From a virus, in IMG/VR virus record IMGVR_UViG_3300042565_000438, positions 1 to 22,985 of that record: a stretch of DNA of 22,985 bases; one strand, written 5' to 3'. Of this stretch, positions 6,096-15,500 are shown one piece after another (the first letter of the stretch is position 1; every line of letters begins with the position of its first letter). A program made the position numbers and the translations under genes. The notes beneath the pieces are model-generated. The model did no database searches and was not told where the DNA came from. It worked only from the letters and a program-made list of their open reading frames with translations.

Positions 6096-8000
6096 ATGCC
6101 GTTACAGAAACTTGTATTCCGACCAGGTGTTAATAAAGAAAATACTAACTACGCTAATGAGGGTGGCTGGTACGATTGCGACAAAATCCGTTTTCGTTCT
6201 GGTTTTCCTGAAAAGCTAGGGGGTTGGACACGTTTTTCTAATGAGCAATTTCTTGGTACCTGCCGTTCTTTAAATAACTGGACTTTACTAGATGGTGTTA
6301 GCCTTATTGGGGTTGGCACAAACTCTAAGATGTATCTAAATAAAGGCGGCGCTTACTACGACATTACCCCTATTTATGATGTTACGGTTAATGCTTCTAC
6401 GGCTACATCAGGTCCATTCTTTGCCTCAAACGGGAGTAACGTTGTTACAGTAGTGGATGCTACTTACAACCCAGAGGCAGGTGACTATGTTATCTTTTCA
6501 GGTGCTGCTAATTTATATAACACTAGCGGTAACGTATCTGCTACTATTTTAAATACCGAATATGAGGTTGCGTCGGTTGTTAACGCCTCGGCATACACCG
6601 TTATCATCCCTACAACAGCTACAGCCAACGACATTCGTCATGGTGGCAACTCAACCACAATCACTTATCTATTACCGTCTGGTAATGACGTATACACCAT
6701 TGGTACAGGCTGGGGTGCTGGTCCTTGGTCACGTGGAACATGGAGTTCTAGCTATACAACAGGTATTGGCTCACAGCTTCGTTTGTGGACTCAAGATAAC
6801 TTTGGTGAAGACTTTATTTTTGCGCCTCGTGGTGGTGAGCTTTATTACTGGGATGCCACTACAGGGGTTAGTGTCCGTGCAGTGACTTTAGAATCAGCTG
6901 CTAATGCCGCGTCTTATTCAGGACAGTTTGTTCCAAATACAACCAATCAAGTTATTTCATCCGCGGTACAGCGTTTTGTTATTTGTTTTGGTGCTAATCC
7001 ATATGACCCAGCCGTTCCAAATACACCATTTGACCCATTGTTGGTTCGTTGGTCTGACCAAGAAAATCCATTTGACTGGGTGCCATCAGCCACTAACCAG
7101 TCTGGCGAACAGCGCTTAACTATCGGCTCATCAATCATTCAAGCGGTTAATACCCGTCAAGAGATTGTCGTATTTACAGATGCTGCGGTTTACTCTATGC
7201 AGTATCTAGGCCCACCGTATGTATTCGGCTTCCAGCTCTTGCAGGACAACATTTCCATCATGAGTCCAAGAGCAGCCATTACGATTAACAACGTTACCTA
7301 TTGGATGGGTTCCGATAAGTTCTTCTCATACTCTGGTCGTGTGGAAACTTTACCATCCAGCTTGCGTACATTTGTATTCCAAAACTTAAACAGAGACCAG
7401 TCTTGGCAGGTTTTTGCAGCCTCTAACGAACAGTATTCAGAGGTATGGTGGTTCTATTGTTCTGTTAGTTCATTGGTCGTTGATAGCTATGTGGTGTACA
7501 ACTACTTAGACCGTGTTTGGTATTACGGCACATTAGGTCGTACAGCATGGTTTGATTCAGGAACGCAACAGCACCCAATTGCTGCTGACTATAATCGCCG
7601 CTTGCTTAACCATGAAGATGGGGTAGATGACGTTTCAGGCCCTAGTGCTGTGGCTATTAATGCCTACATTCAGTCATCTGACTTTGATATTGGCGATGGT
7701 CATAACTTTGGCTTTGTGTGGCGCATATTACCTGACATAACATTTGCTGGATCTAATGCAGCTAATCCTAGTTGCACAATGGTTGTTAAACCAAGAACTA
7801 ACGCAGGAACAGCTTATGGAACGCCAAACGACAAAACAGTTATAAGAACTCAGCAGTATCCCGTAGAGCTGTTCACAGGTCAGGTATATACCCGTATCCG
7901 TGGTCGTCAGATGGCTTTCCGCATTGAAAGTGCTACCGTAGGTACAACTTGGCAGCTTGGCGCCCCTCGTATTGATATTCGCCCAGACGGAAGAAGATAA
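6096..8000 (+). CDS. Tail nozzle / packaged-DNA stabilisation-like protein
   Basis: This 634-residue protein has an AGGGT stretch about seven bases before the ATG. The N-terminus is a signature I recognise from podophage tail proteins annotated as stabilisation or tail tubular proteins: LVFRPGVNKENTNYANEGGW, then DKIRFRSGFPEKLGGW and GVGTNSKMYL. Blade-like repeats follow with strands ending in W or Y (GVSLIGVGTNSKMY, EDFIFAPRGGELYYWD, RQEIVVFTDAAVYSMQY, ITINNVTYWMGSDKFFSYSG). This is consistent with a beta-propeller such as T7 gp12 or P22 gp10, which close the portal channel and hold the DNA in. The C-terminal 100 residues are beta-rich and Arg-rich (YTRIRGRQMAFRIES, PRIDIRPDGRR). Its stop shares a base with the next start (TAATG). 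The role is inferred from pattern and gene order. Confidence 0.75.
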   Translation: MPLQKLVFRPGVNKENTNYANEGGWYDCDKIRFRSGFPEKLGGWTRFSNEQFLGTCRSLNNWTLLDGVSLIGVGTNSKMYLNKGGAYYDITPIYDVTVNASTATSGPFFASNGSNVVTVVDATYNPEAGDYVIFSGAANLYNTSGNVSATILNTEYEVASVVNASAYTVIIPTTATANDIRHGGNSTTITYLLPSGNDVYTIGTGWGAGPWSRGTWSSSYTTGIGSQLRLWTQDNFGEDFIFAPRGGELYYWDATTGVSVRAVTLESAANAASYSGQFVPNTTNQVISSAVQRFVICFGANPYDPAVPNTPFDPLLVRWSDQENPFDWVPSATNQSGEQRLTIGSSIIQAVNTRQEIVVFTDAAVYSMQYLGPPYVFGFQLLQDNISIMSPRAAITINNVTYWMGSDKFFSYSGRVETLPSSLRTFVFQNLNRDQSWQVFAASNEQYSEVWWFYCSVSSLVVDSYVVYNYLDRVWYYGTLGRTAWFDSGTQQHPIAADYNRRLLNHEDGVDDVSGPSAVAINAYIQSSDFDIGDGHNFGFVWRILPDITFAGSNAANPSCTMVVKPRTNAGTAYGTPNDKTVIRTQQYPVELFTGQVYTRIRGRQMAFRIESATVGTTWQLGAPRIDIRPDGRR

Positions 8001-8275
8001 TGGCATTAATCCCACCAAAGGCCCCCAACCTCTTACTTGCCCCACCAGCTGAGTATGAGCCTCAATATCAGGAACAGTTAAACAATGCCTTACGTCTTTA
8101 TTTTGCGCAGGTAGATAACTTTGCTCAGGGCATAAATGTGCCTCCTTCTGGGACTACAGCAAATAGGCCAGTCACTTTTTTAGTTATTGGACAGCAGTAC
8201 TACGACACCACACTTGGGTACCCTATTTGGTATAACGGAACAGTGTGGAAAAACGCTAGCGGAACAACTGTCTAA
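8000..8275 (+). CDS. Short fibre-associated virion protein
   Basis: This 91-residue protein is translationally coupled to the upstream gene (TAATG). The N-terminal half is Pro-rich (MALIPPKAPNLLLAPPAEY) and then helical (QEQLNNALRLYFAQVDNF). The C-terminal 40 residues carry a motif seen repeatedly in phage fibre and adhesin ends: GQQYYDTTLGYPIWYNGTVW followed by KNA. A helix that could trimerise, followed by this motif, suggests a small trimeric tail or fibre component. The function is inferred; the reading frame is strongly supported by its junctions. Confidence 0.7.
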   Translation: MALIPPKAPNLLLAPPAEYEPQYQEQLNNALRLYFAQVDNFAQGINVPPSGTTANRPVTFLVIGQQYYDTTLGYPIWYNGTVWKNASGTTV

Positions 8276-8276
8276 C

Positions 8277-8318
8277 ATGATAAACTTCAACGTAATTAAC
8301 CCAGCGAGGCATAAATGA
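8277..8318 (+). CDS. Possible 13-codon micro-ORF bridging two virion genes (uncertain)
   Basis: This ORF fills the only notable gap in the region. It starts one base after the upstream stop and encodes MINFNVINPARHK. Its TGA overlaps the ATG of the 574-residue gene (ATGA), the junction type used throughout this window. It contains the Shine-Dalgarno-like AGCGAGG used by the downstream gene. It may be a coupling leader, or simply the gap sequence open by chance. Confidence 0.2.
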   Translation: MINFNVINPARHK

Positions 8319-10039
8319 GCCTACAAGCAACAGCAAACCTATTACAGCAGCAAGGTCGTAATGACGACAAGATGCTGGTTCACATGACCCCGCGTGAAGT
8401 TGCGGGTCTAGAAGCTATTGCTAGAGCCAAAGGTGGTTCATTAAGTATCAACCCAAAGACAGGTTTACCTGAAGCTGGTTTCCTAGATGACGTATTACCA
8501 ATTGCTGCTACTGCGGCATTGATGTATTTTGGCGGTCCTATGGGTGCATCTATTGGATCAGGCTTAGGCTTAGGAACTGGTGCATTAGCTCAAGGCGTAG
8601 GCATGGGCTTATTGACTGGTGGTGCTACTGCCTTGTTGACTGGCGATATTAACAAAGGTTTGCAAAGTGGTTTAACAGCTGGCGTTCTATCTGGCGGTAT
8701 GTCTGCATTATCTGGTGCAGGCGCTCCAGCAACCCCTACAGCTAACGTAGATACACCTACCGCAGCCCTAGAATCAGTTAAGGCAGCACCACAAACATGG
8801 GCTGATATGCCAGGAGCATCTGAAGGATTTTCTCCAGGGCAGGCTAATAACGTTTATCCAGAGAATCTAAATTTCCCTCCAAAAGAGTCAATGGTAAAAC
8901 CAGGTCTGACAGGCAACCAGAAGTTAGCCCTAGGTCTTGGTGGTGCTGGTGCATTATCACTACTAGGTGGTATGCAGAATAAAGGCGTATCAGTTCCTCA
9001 AGATAAGGGAACTATCCGACCTTACGAATACACAACAGCCATGAGACAGCCACAGCCAGGTCAGTCTCAATTCTTTCAGCCTGTTCAATATGACTTAGCT
9101 GGTAGAACGACTAGCCCGATGGATACCAGTGAGCGTACCTATTTTGATCAAGGTTATAAGGCGTTGCCTACTTATGAGGCGGCCAACGGAGGAGAAGTGC
9201 CTCCTAACTTAAATCTTATGCCACCTGGTGGGTTATCTGCAATTCAAGGTATGCGTGAGGGTTATTCCCCTATGACTACTGTGGGTGGCGACATTCCTCA
9301 GTTCTCTAATGGTGGTCAGCCAACAAACAAAATGCTTGAGCAGATGCAGCAAATGAAGTTCGAAAGAGATATGCCAGATAGTTTAAGAGACTTTACTCGT
9401 GCTAAACGCATGGGTCTTTTAGAAGGCACAATGTTTGGTGACGAACAAGCTAAAGCCATGGGTCAAAAACCTCAAGACTTTATGTTTGCTCCAGGAATCA
9501 GCCAAGATGGAAAAAACATGAACGCCTTGGCAACAATGAACCAAAATTTAGATGAAGACACAGCGCTAAAGTTAATGGCTATGGGTTATAAAAACCCAGA
9601 AAAATCAGGTATTGCAAGGTACGGTGCTGGTGTTACTAAAAAGTTAGATAAGGATTCAGACCTTTCTGGTTACTTTGAGCAATCTCCTGGCGGTAAAGAT
9701 AAGTCTTATGGTGCTAAATATACCAAACGTTTTGATGGTGGCGGTATTGCAGATGGCAATTTAGGTGGATATGCAGCTGGTCAATTACTTAAAGGCCCAG
9801 GCGATGGCGTATCTGATGACATCCCAGCAACTATTAATGGTAAACAGCCAGCACGTTTAGCTGATGGTGAGTTTGTGATTCCAGCTCGTATCGTATCTGA
9901 ATTGGGCAATGGCTCAACAGATGCAGGAGCAAAGCGTTTATACGAAATGATGGATAGAATCCAAGCTGATCGTAAGAAGACAGTAGGTAAAGGTAAAGTA
10001 GCCGTAGATTCCAAGGCTAGAAAGAACCTACCAGCATGA
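8315..10039 (+). CDS. Gly/Ala-rich internal virion protein candidate
   Basis: This 574-residue protein has AGCGAGG about eight bases before the ATG. Residues about 56-135 are Ala/Gly/Leu-rich and hydrophobic (IAATAALMYFGGPMGASIGS and onward), with a shorter hydrophobic stretch near 207-220 (LALGLGGAGALSLLGG). This could insert in a membrane during DNA ejection. A Pro/Gln/Tyr-rich middle contains GG turns (AANGGEVPP, FSNGGQPT). The end (residues about 490-550) carries a motif I know from many podophage virion proteins: GPGDGVSDDIPATINGKQP, then RLADGEFVIPARIVSELGNG, then S-T-D-A-G-A-K-R-L-Y-x-M-M-D-R. A basic tail follows. Gene order next to other internal proteins supports an internal core or ejection role. 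No enzymatic site is seen. Confidence 0.65.
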   Translation: MSLQATANLLQQQGRNDDKMLVHMTPREVAGLEAIARAKGGSLSINPKTGLPEAGFLDDVLPIAATAALMYFGGPMGASIGSGLGLGTGALAQGVGMGLLTGGATALLTGDINKGLQSGLTAGVLSGGMSALSGAGAPATPTANVDTPTAALESVKAAPQTWADMPGASEGFSPGQANNVYPENLNFPPKESMVKPGLTGNQKLALGLGGAGALSLLGGMQNKGVSVPQDKGTIRPYEYTTAMRQPQPGQSQFFQPVQYDLAGRTTSPMDTSERTYFDQGYKALPTYEAANGGEVPPNLNLMPPGGLSAIQGMREGYSPMTTVGGDIPQFSNGGQPTNKMLEQMQQMKFERDMPDSLRDFTRAKRMGLLEGTMFGDEQAKAMGQKPQDFMFAPGISQDGKNMNALATMNQNLDEDTALKLMAMGYKNPEKSGIARYGAGVTKKLDKDSDLSGYFEQSPGGKDKSYGAKYTKRFDGGGIADGNLGGYAAGQLLKGPGDGVSDDIPATINGKQPARLADGEFVIPARIVSELGNGSTDAGAKRLYEMMDRIQADRKKTVGKGKVAVDSKARKNLPA

Positions 10040-10458
10040 TAGAAGTTTCTATGGTTCCTAATGGATACATAGATACCTGCTGGGATAAGGTTGAGAAGTT
10101 TGCAGCAAAGGCAACCAAATATACGTTTGGTCGCTATACGTCAGATGATATTTATGACTGCGTAAAAGAGCATGATTATCAGATGTGGGTGGCTTATGAG
10201 TCATCAGGAGAATTTAAAGGGATAGTGGTGACCAACATTGTTAACTACCCTAAACGTAAGTTACTAGCCATGCAATTCTGTGGCGGTGAGGATTTAAAGC
10301 TTTGGAAAGATCCAATGCTTGATTTGTTAAAGAAGTTCGGTGCGGCATCTGGCTGTGACGGTATTGAGTCTACAGGCAGACCAGGCTGGGCTAAAGTGTT
10401 TAAAGAAGACGGTTACAAGGCAACATGGGTAACTTATGAATTACCTCTCGGAGAATAG
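10036..10458 (+). CDS. GNAT-like virion/accessory protein
   Basis: This 140-residue protein starts at an ATG overlapping the upstream stop (ATGA). The strand-helix order fits a GNAT N-acetyltransferase fold: an N-terminal helix-rich part with DDIYDCVKEHDYQMWVAYES, strands EFKGIVVTNIVNYPKRKLLAMQF, then a helix and a final GRPGWAKVFKEDGYKATWVTYEL, the usual bent-helix and last-strand region. The classical acetyl-CoA binding Q/R-x-x-G-x-G/A loop is not evident, so catalysis is doubtful. Phage proteins of this kind lie between internal virion genes; T7 gp13 has a comparable position and fold class. A structural or maturation role for the core is more likely than acetyl transfer. Confidence 0.55.
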   Translation: MIEVSMVPNGYIDTCWDKVEKFAAKATKYTFGRYTSDDIYDCVKEHDYQMWVAYESSGEFKGIVVTNIVNYPKRKLLAMQFCGGEDLKLWKDPMLDLLKKFGAASGCDGIESTGRPGWAKVFKEDGYKATWVTYELPLGE

Positions 10459-10460
10459 AT

Positions 10461-12497
10461 ATGGGTAAAGGCGGCGGAAGCCCAGCACCAGCACCAAGTT
10501 CACAAACGGTAACGAACACCTCGATACCTGAATACGCACGTCCCTATGTGGAGAATATGCTTGGCAAGTCAGAAGCTTTGACGGATATTAATGCCAATCC
10601 ATATCAAGCCTATGGTGGTCAGCGTATTCAAGACTTTACTCCAATGCAACAGCAAGCTTTCCAAGGCGTAGGCAATATGCAGGTTGCACCAGAGATTGGC
10701 GCAGGTTCTGGCATGGCAGCATTGGCTGGTCTAGGCTCGTTAAGTGCTGGCAGTAACTATATGAACATGGCTACTGATCCCCGTGCTACTCAAGCGTTCA
10801 TGTCACCATACATGCAGAATGTGGTTGACACACAGAAGTCTGAGGCTTTCCGTGACTATCAAAAAGGTTTAGGTGCATTAAATCAACGTGCCGTAGGTTC
10901 TGGTGCTTTTGGTGGCTCTCGTGCCGCTTTGGAGCGTTCAGAAGCTGGTCGTAACTTAAACACACAGTTAGCTAACATTCAAGCTCAAGGTAGCCAAAAC
11001 GCTTTCCAAGCTGCTCAACAGGCTCAACAATATGGTGCTGGCTTAGGTTTACAAGGCATGGGTCAAGGATTACAGGCTGCCTCTACATTAGGTCAGCTAG
11101 GTCAGACTGGTTTTGGTCAGCGTATGGGCATCTTGGGCGAACAGCAGAAGGTTGGTGCGGTTCAACAAGCTCAAGGTCAACAAGCTTTGGATTTGGGATA
11201 CCAAGACTTTCTCAAGCAAAAAAACTATCCATACACTCAATTGGCGTTCATGTCAGACATGTTACGCGGATTGCCATTGTCTCAATCTGCCCAGCAGGTT
11301 TACACAGCTCCACCAAATGTGGCTTCACAATTGGGTGGCTTGGGTATGGCTGGCTTGGGTATCTACGGTATGTCTGGTGGCTTTAGACCTGGTGGCATGG
11401 CTGAAGGCGGCTCTGTAAAGGGCTACAAAGATGGTGGACAGATTGGCTATCTAGGCGGTGGTGAGATTAAGTCTATGACCACAGACCAGCTAGAAACATT
11501 ATTGGGTAGCCCTAACTTAAATCCTATTGAACAGCAGATGGTAGAAGAGGCTTTGATGCTTCGCCGCCGTATGGAAATGAACCCTGAGGCTGTATCTATG
11601 ATGGGTGGTCGTTCTGGTATTGATGCTATTGGTACAGGTGATATGGTTCCTGAATTTGCTGCTGAAGGCGGCATTATTGCCTTCTCTACAGGTGGATCAA
11701 GCAAAGAGAAACGTGCTGATTACATGAACTGGCTAGAAGGTCAAATTAAATCTGATATTGAAGCACAGAAATCACAAAACCCATTTGCAGAATCAGATGC
11801 AGAACGTCTTACCTTTGGACAAGATATTAAAGCGCGTAGAGAGATGGCGCCGTACATGGCATTAACTAATGCTGGCTTTGCCACAGCAAGAGGTCAATCT
11901 CCATATGCGTTAAGTAATTTAGGTTTAGGCGGTGAAAAAGGCTTAGAGACTTATGCTAAATCAATGTCAGACGAGGCAGCTGATAAACGTGCCTTGATGC
12001 AACAAGGTGTTGAAGCTAGTAAATCTAAACTTGCTAGACAGACTGGTCTTACTGGTCAAATGCAAACATCTCTTGGTCAGCTATATGGTCGTGAAGCAGC
12101 TTTGGAAGGCGCAGCTGCGAGCCGTGATGCAACAGCTCAATATAAAAAAGGTCAAGACTATTTGAGAGCGCAGTCAATTTACAAAGACTTGTTCAATAAT
12201 GCTTACGATGAGCTAGGTAAAACTGCTAAACCAGGTGGCGTTAATTATAAGAAATACAAGGAAAATCCAGAGCAACAAAAGATTGATGCTCGTAAGATTG
12301 CCCGTGGTGAGCTATCTCAAGATCTTACAGATCTTCTTGGGTTTAAGGATGTGAACGTGACTCCACCATCACCACCGCCAGCACCTGGAGGGGCAAAAAA
12401 AGGCCCTGTAACAGTAGCCGTTCCTGGTGGAAAGAGTTATACTTTCCCTACACAAGAAGCAGCCGATGAATTTAAAAGGCAAGCTAACTTGAAATAA
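10461..12497 (+). CDS. Internal virion (core/ejection) protein candidate
   Basis: This 678-residue protein starts after a CGGAGA Shine-Dalgarno. The N-terminus is flexible (GKGGGSPAPAPSSQTVTN), then a recognisable phage segment: IPEYARPYVENMLGKSEAL, PYQAYGGQRIQDFTPMQQQA. Residues 140-240 are Gln/Ala/Gly-rich helices (NQRAVGSGAFGGSRAALERS). Residues about 300-335 are Gly-rich with repeated GG turns (MAEGGSVKGYKDGGQIGYLG). Residues 335-380 are a helical pair. Another turn motif (FAAEGGIIAFSTGG) lies near 405. The C-terminal half is charged and helical (long Lys/Glu/Gln helices), ending in a Pro-rich linker (PPSPPPAPGG) and a small terminal domain. The composition and position before the giant gene suggest a core protein ejected with the DNA. 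This is inference; there is no enzymatic signature. Confidence 0.65.
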   Translation: MGKGGGSPAPAPSSQTVTNTSIPEYARPYVENMLGKSEALTDINANPYQAYGGQRIQDFTPMQQQAFQGVGNMQVAPEIGAGSGMAALAGLGSLSAGSNYMNMATDPRATQAFMSPYMQNVVDTQKSEAFRDYQKGLGALNQRAVGSGAFGGSRAALERSEAGRNLNTQLANIQAQGSQNAFQAAQQAQQYGAGLGLQGMGQGLQAASTLGQLGQTGFGQRMGILGEQQKVGAVQQAQGQQALDLGYQDFLKQKNYPYTQLAFMSDMLRGLPLSQSAQQVYTAPPNVASQLGGLGMAGLGIYGMSGGFRPGGMAEGGSVKGYKDGGQIGYLGGGEIKSMTTDQLETLLGSPNLNPIEQQMVEEALMLRRRMEMNPEAVSMMGGRSGIDAIGTGDMVPEFAAEGGIIAFSTGGSSKEKRADYMNWLEGQIKSDIEAQKSQNPFAESDAERLTFGQDIKARREMAPYMALTNAGFATARGQSPYALSNLGLGGEKGLETYAKSMSDEAADKRALMQQGVEASKSKLARQTGLTGQMQTSLGQLYGREAALEGAAASRDATAQYKKGQDYLRAQSIYKDLFNNAYDELGKTAKPGGVNYKKYKENPEQQKIDARKIARGELSQDLTDLLGFKDVNVTPPSPPPAPGGAKKGPVTVAVPGGKSYTFPTQEAADEFKRQANLK

Positions 12498-12518
12498 ACA
12501 TACAATTTAGGGTGGTAT

Positions 12519-15500
12519 ATGGATTACGATAAACTAGCCAAGGGTCTTGGCGGTTCAGCTGCTAGTCAGGAAACTGACTTAGATAAACTAGCTACAGAAC
12601 TTGGCGGTTCGTTATTCAAACCATCCTTCGGGCAACAACTTCTATCTGGCGAAGGTCCAGATATTAAGCAGCCAAAGAAAACTGGCAGCGTCTTAGAAGG
12701 CACAACCCTTACTCCAGCAGAACAAGCAGCTCCAGCCACAGGGCCAAGCCTTGAAGAAGTTGCTGGTCAAATCAAACAGCGCATCCCTGAAGAAGAGTTA
12801 AACGCAGCTAAACTTGCCGATTTAGCAGAAAAAACTCGCCAGTACGAGGAAGAAGTACCGTTCCTACAACGACAGACAGATCCAATCATGTCTGGTATTG
12901 CCAATTTAGCTGGAACCATACCTAGATTAGATGTTTCTAATTATCAAAAAGAAATCAATAAAATTAGGCAGGGTCAAGGTGGTGTAAGAGATCCCATTTC
13001 TGGTGAGATCATTCCTTTCACACCAGAAGAAGCTGATGCCGCAATTCAGAGCTTGCAAGCACGTCAAGCTGAAGCTCAAAAGAAAGTCATGGAGGCTCAG
13101 GCAGAGTCTGGTAAATACCGTAAACGACCAGCAGTAGAGGCGATTGGTAAACTTAATACAGCAAAAGAAATATTTGATGCCTTCCAAGTAGACCCGCTTG
13201 GTGTGATGGCTAGTGTTTCATTAGAGAGCGCTCCACAGATGGTTCCTGCGTTGGTATTGGGCGCTGTTACACGTAACCCAACCGTTGGCGCAGTAGCCAT
13301 GGGTAGCACAAGCTTTGCTACAGAACTATCATCTGGCGTTACAGAATATTTCCAAGACAAGGGCGTTAACATCAATGACCCAGTAGCGGTCAACAAAGCC
13401 TTAAACGACCCTGTTATGTTTGCCAAGGCGTATGAACACGCCCTAACCAGAGCCTCTATTATTGGTTCATTAGATACAGCATCAGCTGGCCTAGCAAGCA
13501 AAATGCTTGTGCCTAAGAGCGTGGTTAAAGGTCAGGTAGCAAGAGAAGCCGTTAACATTGGCGTAGCCCAGCCAGCAGCCCAAATGATCAGTGGCGGTGG
13601 TGGTGAAGCCTTAGCCCAGATTGCAACTGAGGGATCTGTTAATAAGCTTGGTCAAGTGTTCCTTGAAGCAGCTGGCGAAGGTCCAACAAGTATCCTAGAA
13701 ACAGCCGCTTTTGGTGGTGAAAAGGCGGTTGAACGCCTAAGAGGTCAACAACCTGATCCAACTCTAACGGATGTTAGAGTGCCACCTACAGCTCCTGCCG
13801 TAGTGCCGCCCGTTCCTGAAGGTATTGATCCAGAGCTACATGCCCGTGCATCAATGAGACTTGAGCAGTTAATTGTTCAAGCTGAACAAGCGGGAGTTAT
13901 TAATAAACGTGATGTAAACAAGCTGGCTAGAGAGTTAGGTATTACCCCTAGTAAAGATGCAGATGAGACAGTTTCTGCTATTTACAATACCCTAAACCCA
14001 GAAGCAGCACCAGCCGTAGAAGAAGCTCCTGCGGTTGAAGCCGAGGCTCCAGTAGCTGAACAGGCTTTGCCACCTGAGGTAGAGCAAGAAATCGCAGCTG
14101 CTGAAGCAGAAGCTCCACCAGAAAACAAGCCATTCTTTGATGAGATTCGTGGTGAGTTGCAACAAAAGACACAGGCATTGCGTGATTCTTTTGCAAAGCT
14201 AAGACAGCCTAAAGAAGCTAAACCAGAGGAAGAGCCATCAGTTCCTACTACTGTTAAAGCGTTTGATGAGCAAGAGTTTGAAGCTCCACAAGAAGCTCCT
14301 GTTGTGCCACAAGCTACTGAGGTAGTTGAAGAGGAAGCACCTGTAGAAGCACCTAAGACTCAAGCCGAGATTAACCAAGAACGCCAAGCAGTTAAGAAGG
14401 CTCTTGCAGAACGCCCTGTACTAAAGAAAGCTTTGGATATTTATGAGCTTTCACAGACATTAGAAAACATTAGTACAGATGAGAAAAAGGCTATCACTGA
14501 CTTTACAGATCAAGATCTTGTGGATGAGGCTAAGTATCTTCTTGGCACATTCTATGAAGGAGGTCATGCAAATAATGATGCCCTGATTGGTGAGGCTGGC
14601 CCAGATGGGCAAAAAGATGCTAAAAAACAAGTAAAACAGTTACAGGATTTAATTAAGTCTTATGAAACAGAAGCTGCCAAGCCAAGCAAAGAAGATGTAG
14701 CTGAGAAGAAGATGCTTGATGCTATTGAAGCCATCAAGAAGACTAAAGGAACAGCTAATCAGTTCATCGCCAAGTACGGCAAACCTATGTTTGACCGTGC
14801 TAATGCTGAAGGCTATATTGAAAATGAAGCCAACGATCAGCGTTTATTCTCTACCCTCAAGCTAGACGAGTTATGGTCTAAATACAACAAGCCTGAGCAA
14901 TACGCAGAGATGATGAAGCGTAGAGAGGATAGTGAGAAGGAAAGACAAGCAGAACAGGCTAAGATTGCTGAAGAAGCCAAGCCAGCTGAAGCTCCAAGAG
15001 AAATGGATAAGCTGAAAAGAGATATGGGTAAAGAGGCGTACCCATTCGCAGAGGATGAAAAGGTAGAAGAAACCTTTGACTTGATGACACCAGATGGCAA
15101 GTTTGCTGTAGCCCAGCGTGTATCTGATGCTCTCTTGGCTGGTAAGTCATTTGATAATATCTCAGCTGCCCGTCAGTTCATAAAAGAACTTATTGGCCGT
15201 ACAGTTAATCCTGGCACAGACTTAGCTAAACAGTCTGATGAAGCCATTGAGACTGGTGTTGTATTGGCAGCCCGTGCCATTGTTGATGAGAAGAATAGCC
15301 CACGAGAAACCTATGACAAGCTGGTAGATTTGTATGACAGACAGCCTAACTTAGCTGTTCGTTCATCCGTAAGTATCAAAGAACAGGCATATTCAACACC
15401 AGCTCCATTGGCTTATATTGCCTCACAGTTAGCTGGCATTACTAAAGATACGACTGTTTACGAGCCTACAGCTGGCAACGGTATGTTATTGATTGGTGCT

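Noticed and set aside
6562-6885. Forward ORF of 107 codons inside the stabilisation-like gene
   Set aside because: Codons of the main frame show normal use, no Shine-Dalgarno precedes this ATG, and the product is leucine/threonine-rich shadow sequence. It is useful as a measure of how long chance ORFs get here.
8315-10039. Tape-measure protein call for the Gly-rich 574-residue protein
   Set aside because: It lacks the long helical repeat pattern of tape measures, and the neighbours are of the short-tailed type. The conserved C-terminal GEFVIP motif fits an internal virion protein better.
11113-11418. Forward ORF of 101 codons inside the 678-residue gene
   Set aside because: Trp/Cys/Leu-rich product, a typical +1 shadow of Gly/Gln-rich codons, with no ribosome site.
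12498-12518. Promoter or terminator between the 678-residue gene and the giant gene
   Set aside because: Only 21 bases, with no hairpin plus T-run and no paired -35/-10 boxes; it holds just the AGGGTGG ribosome site.
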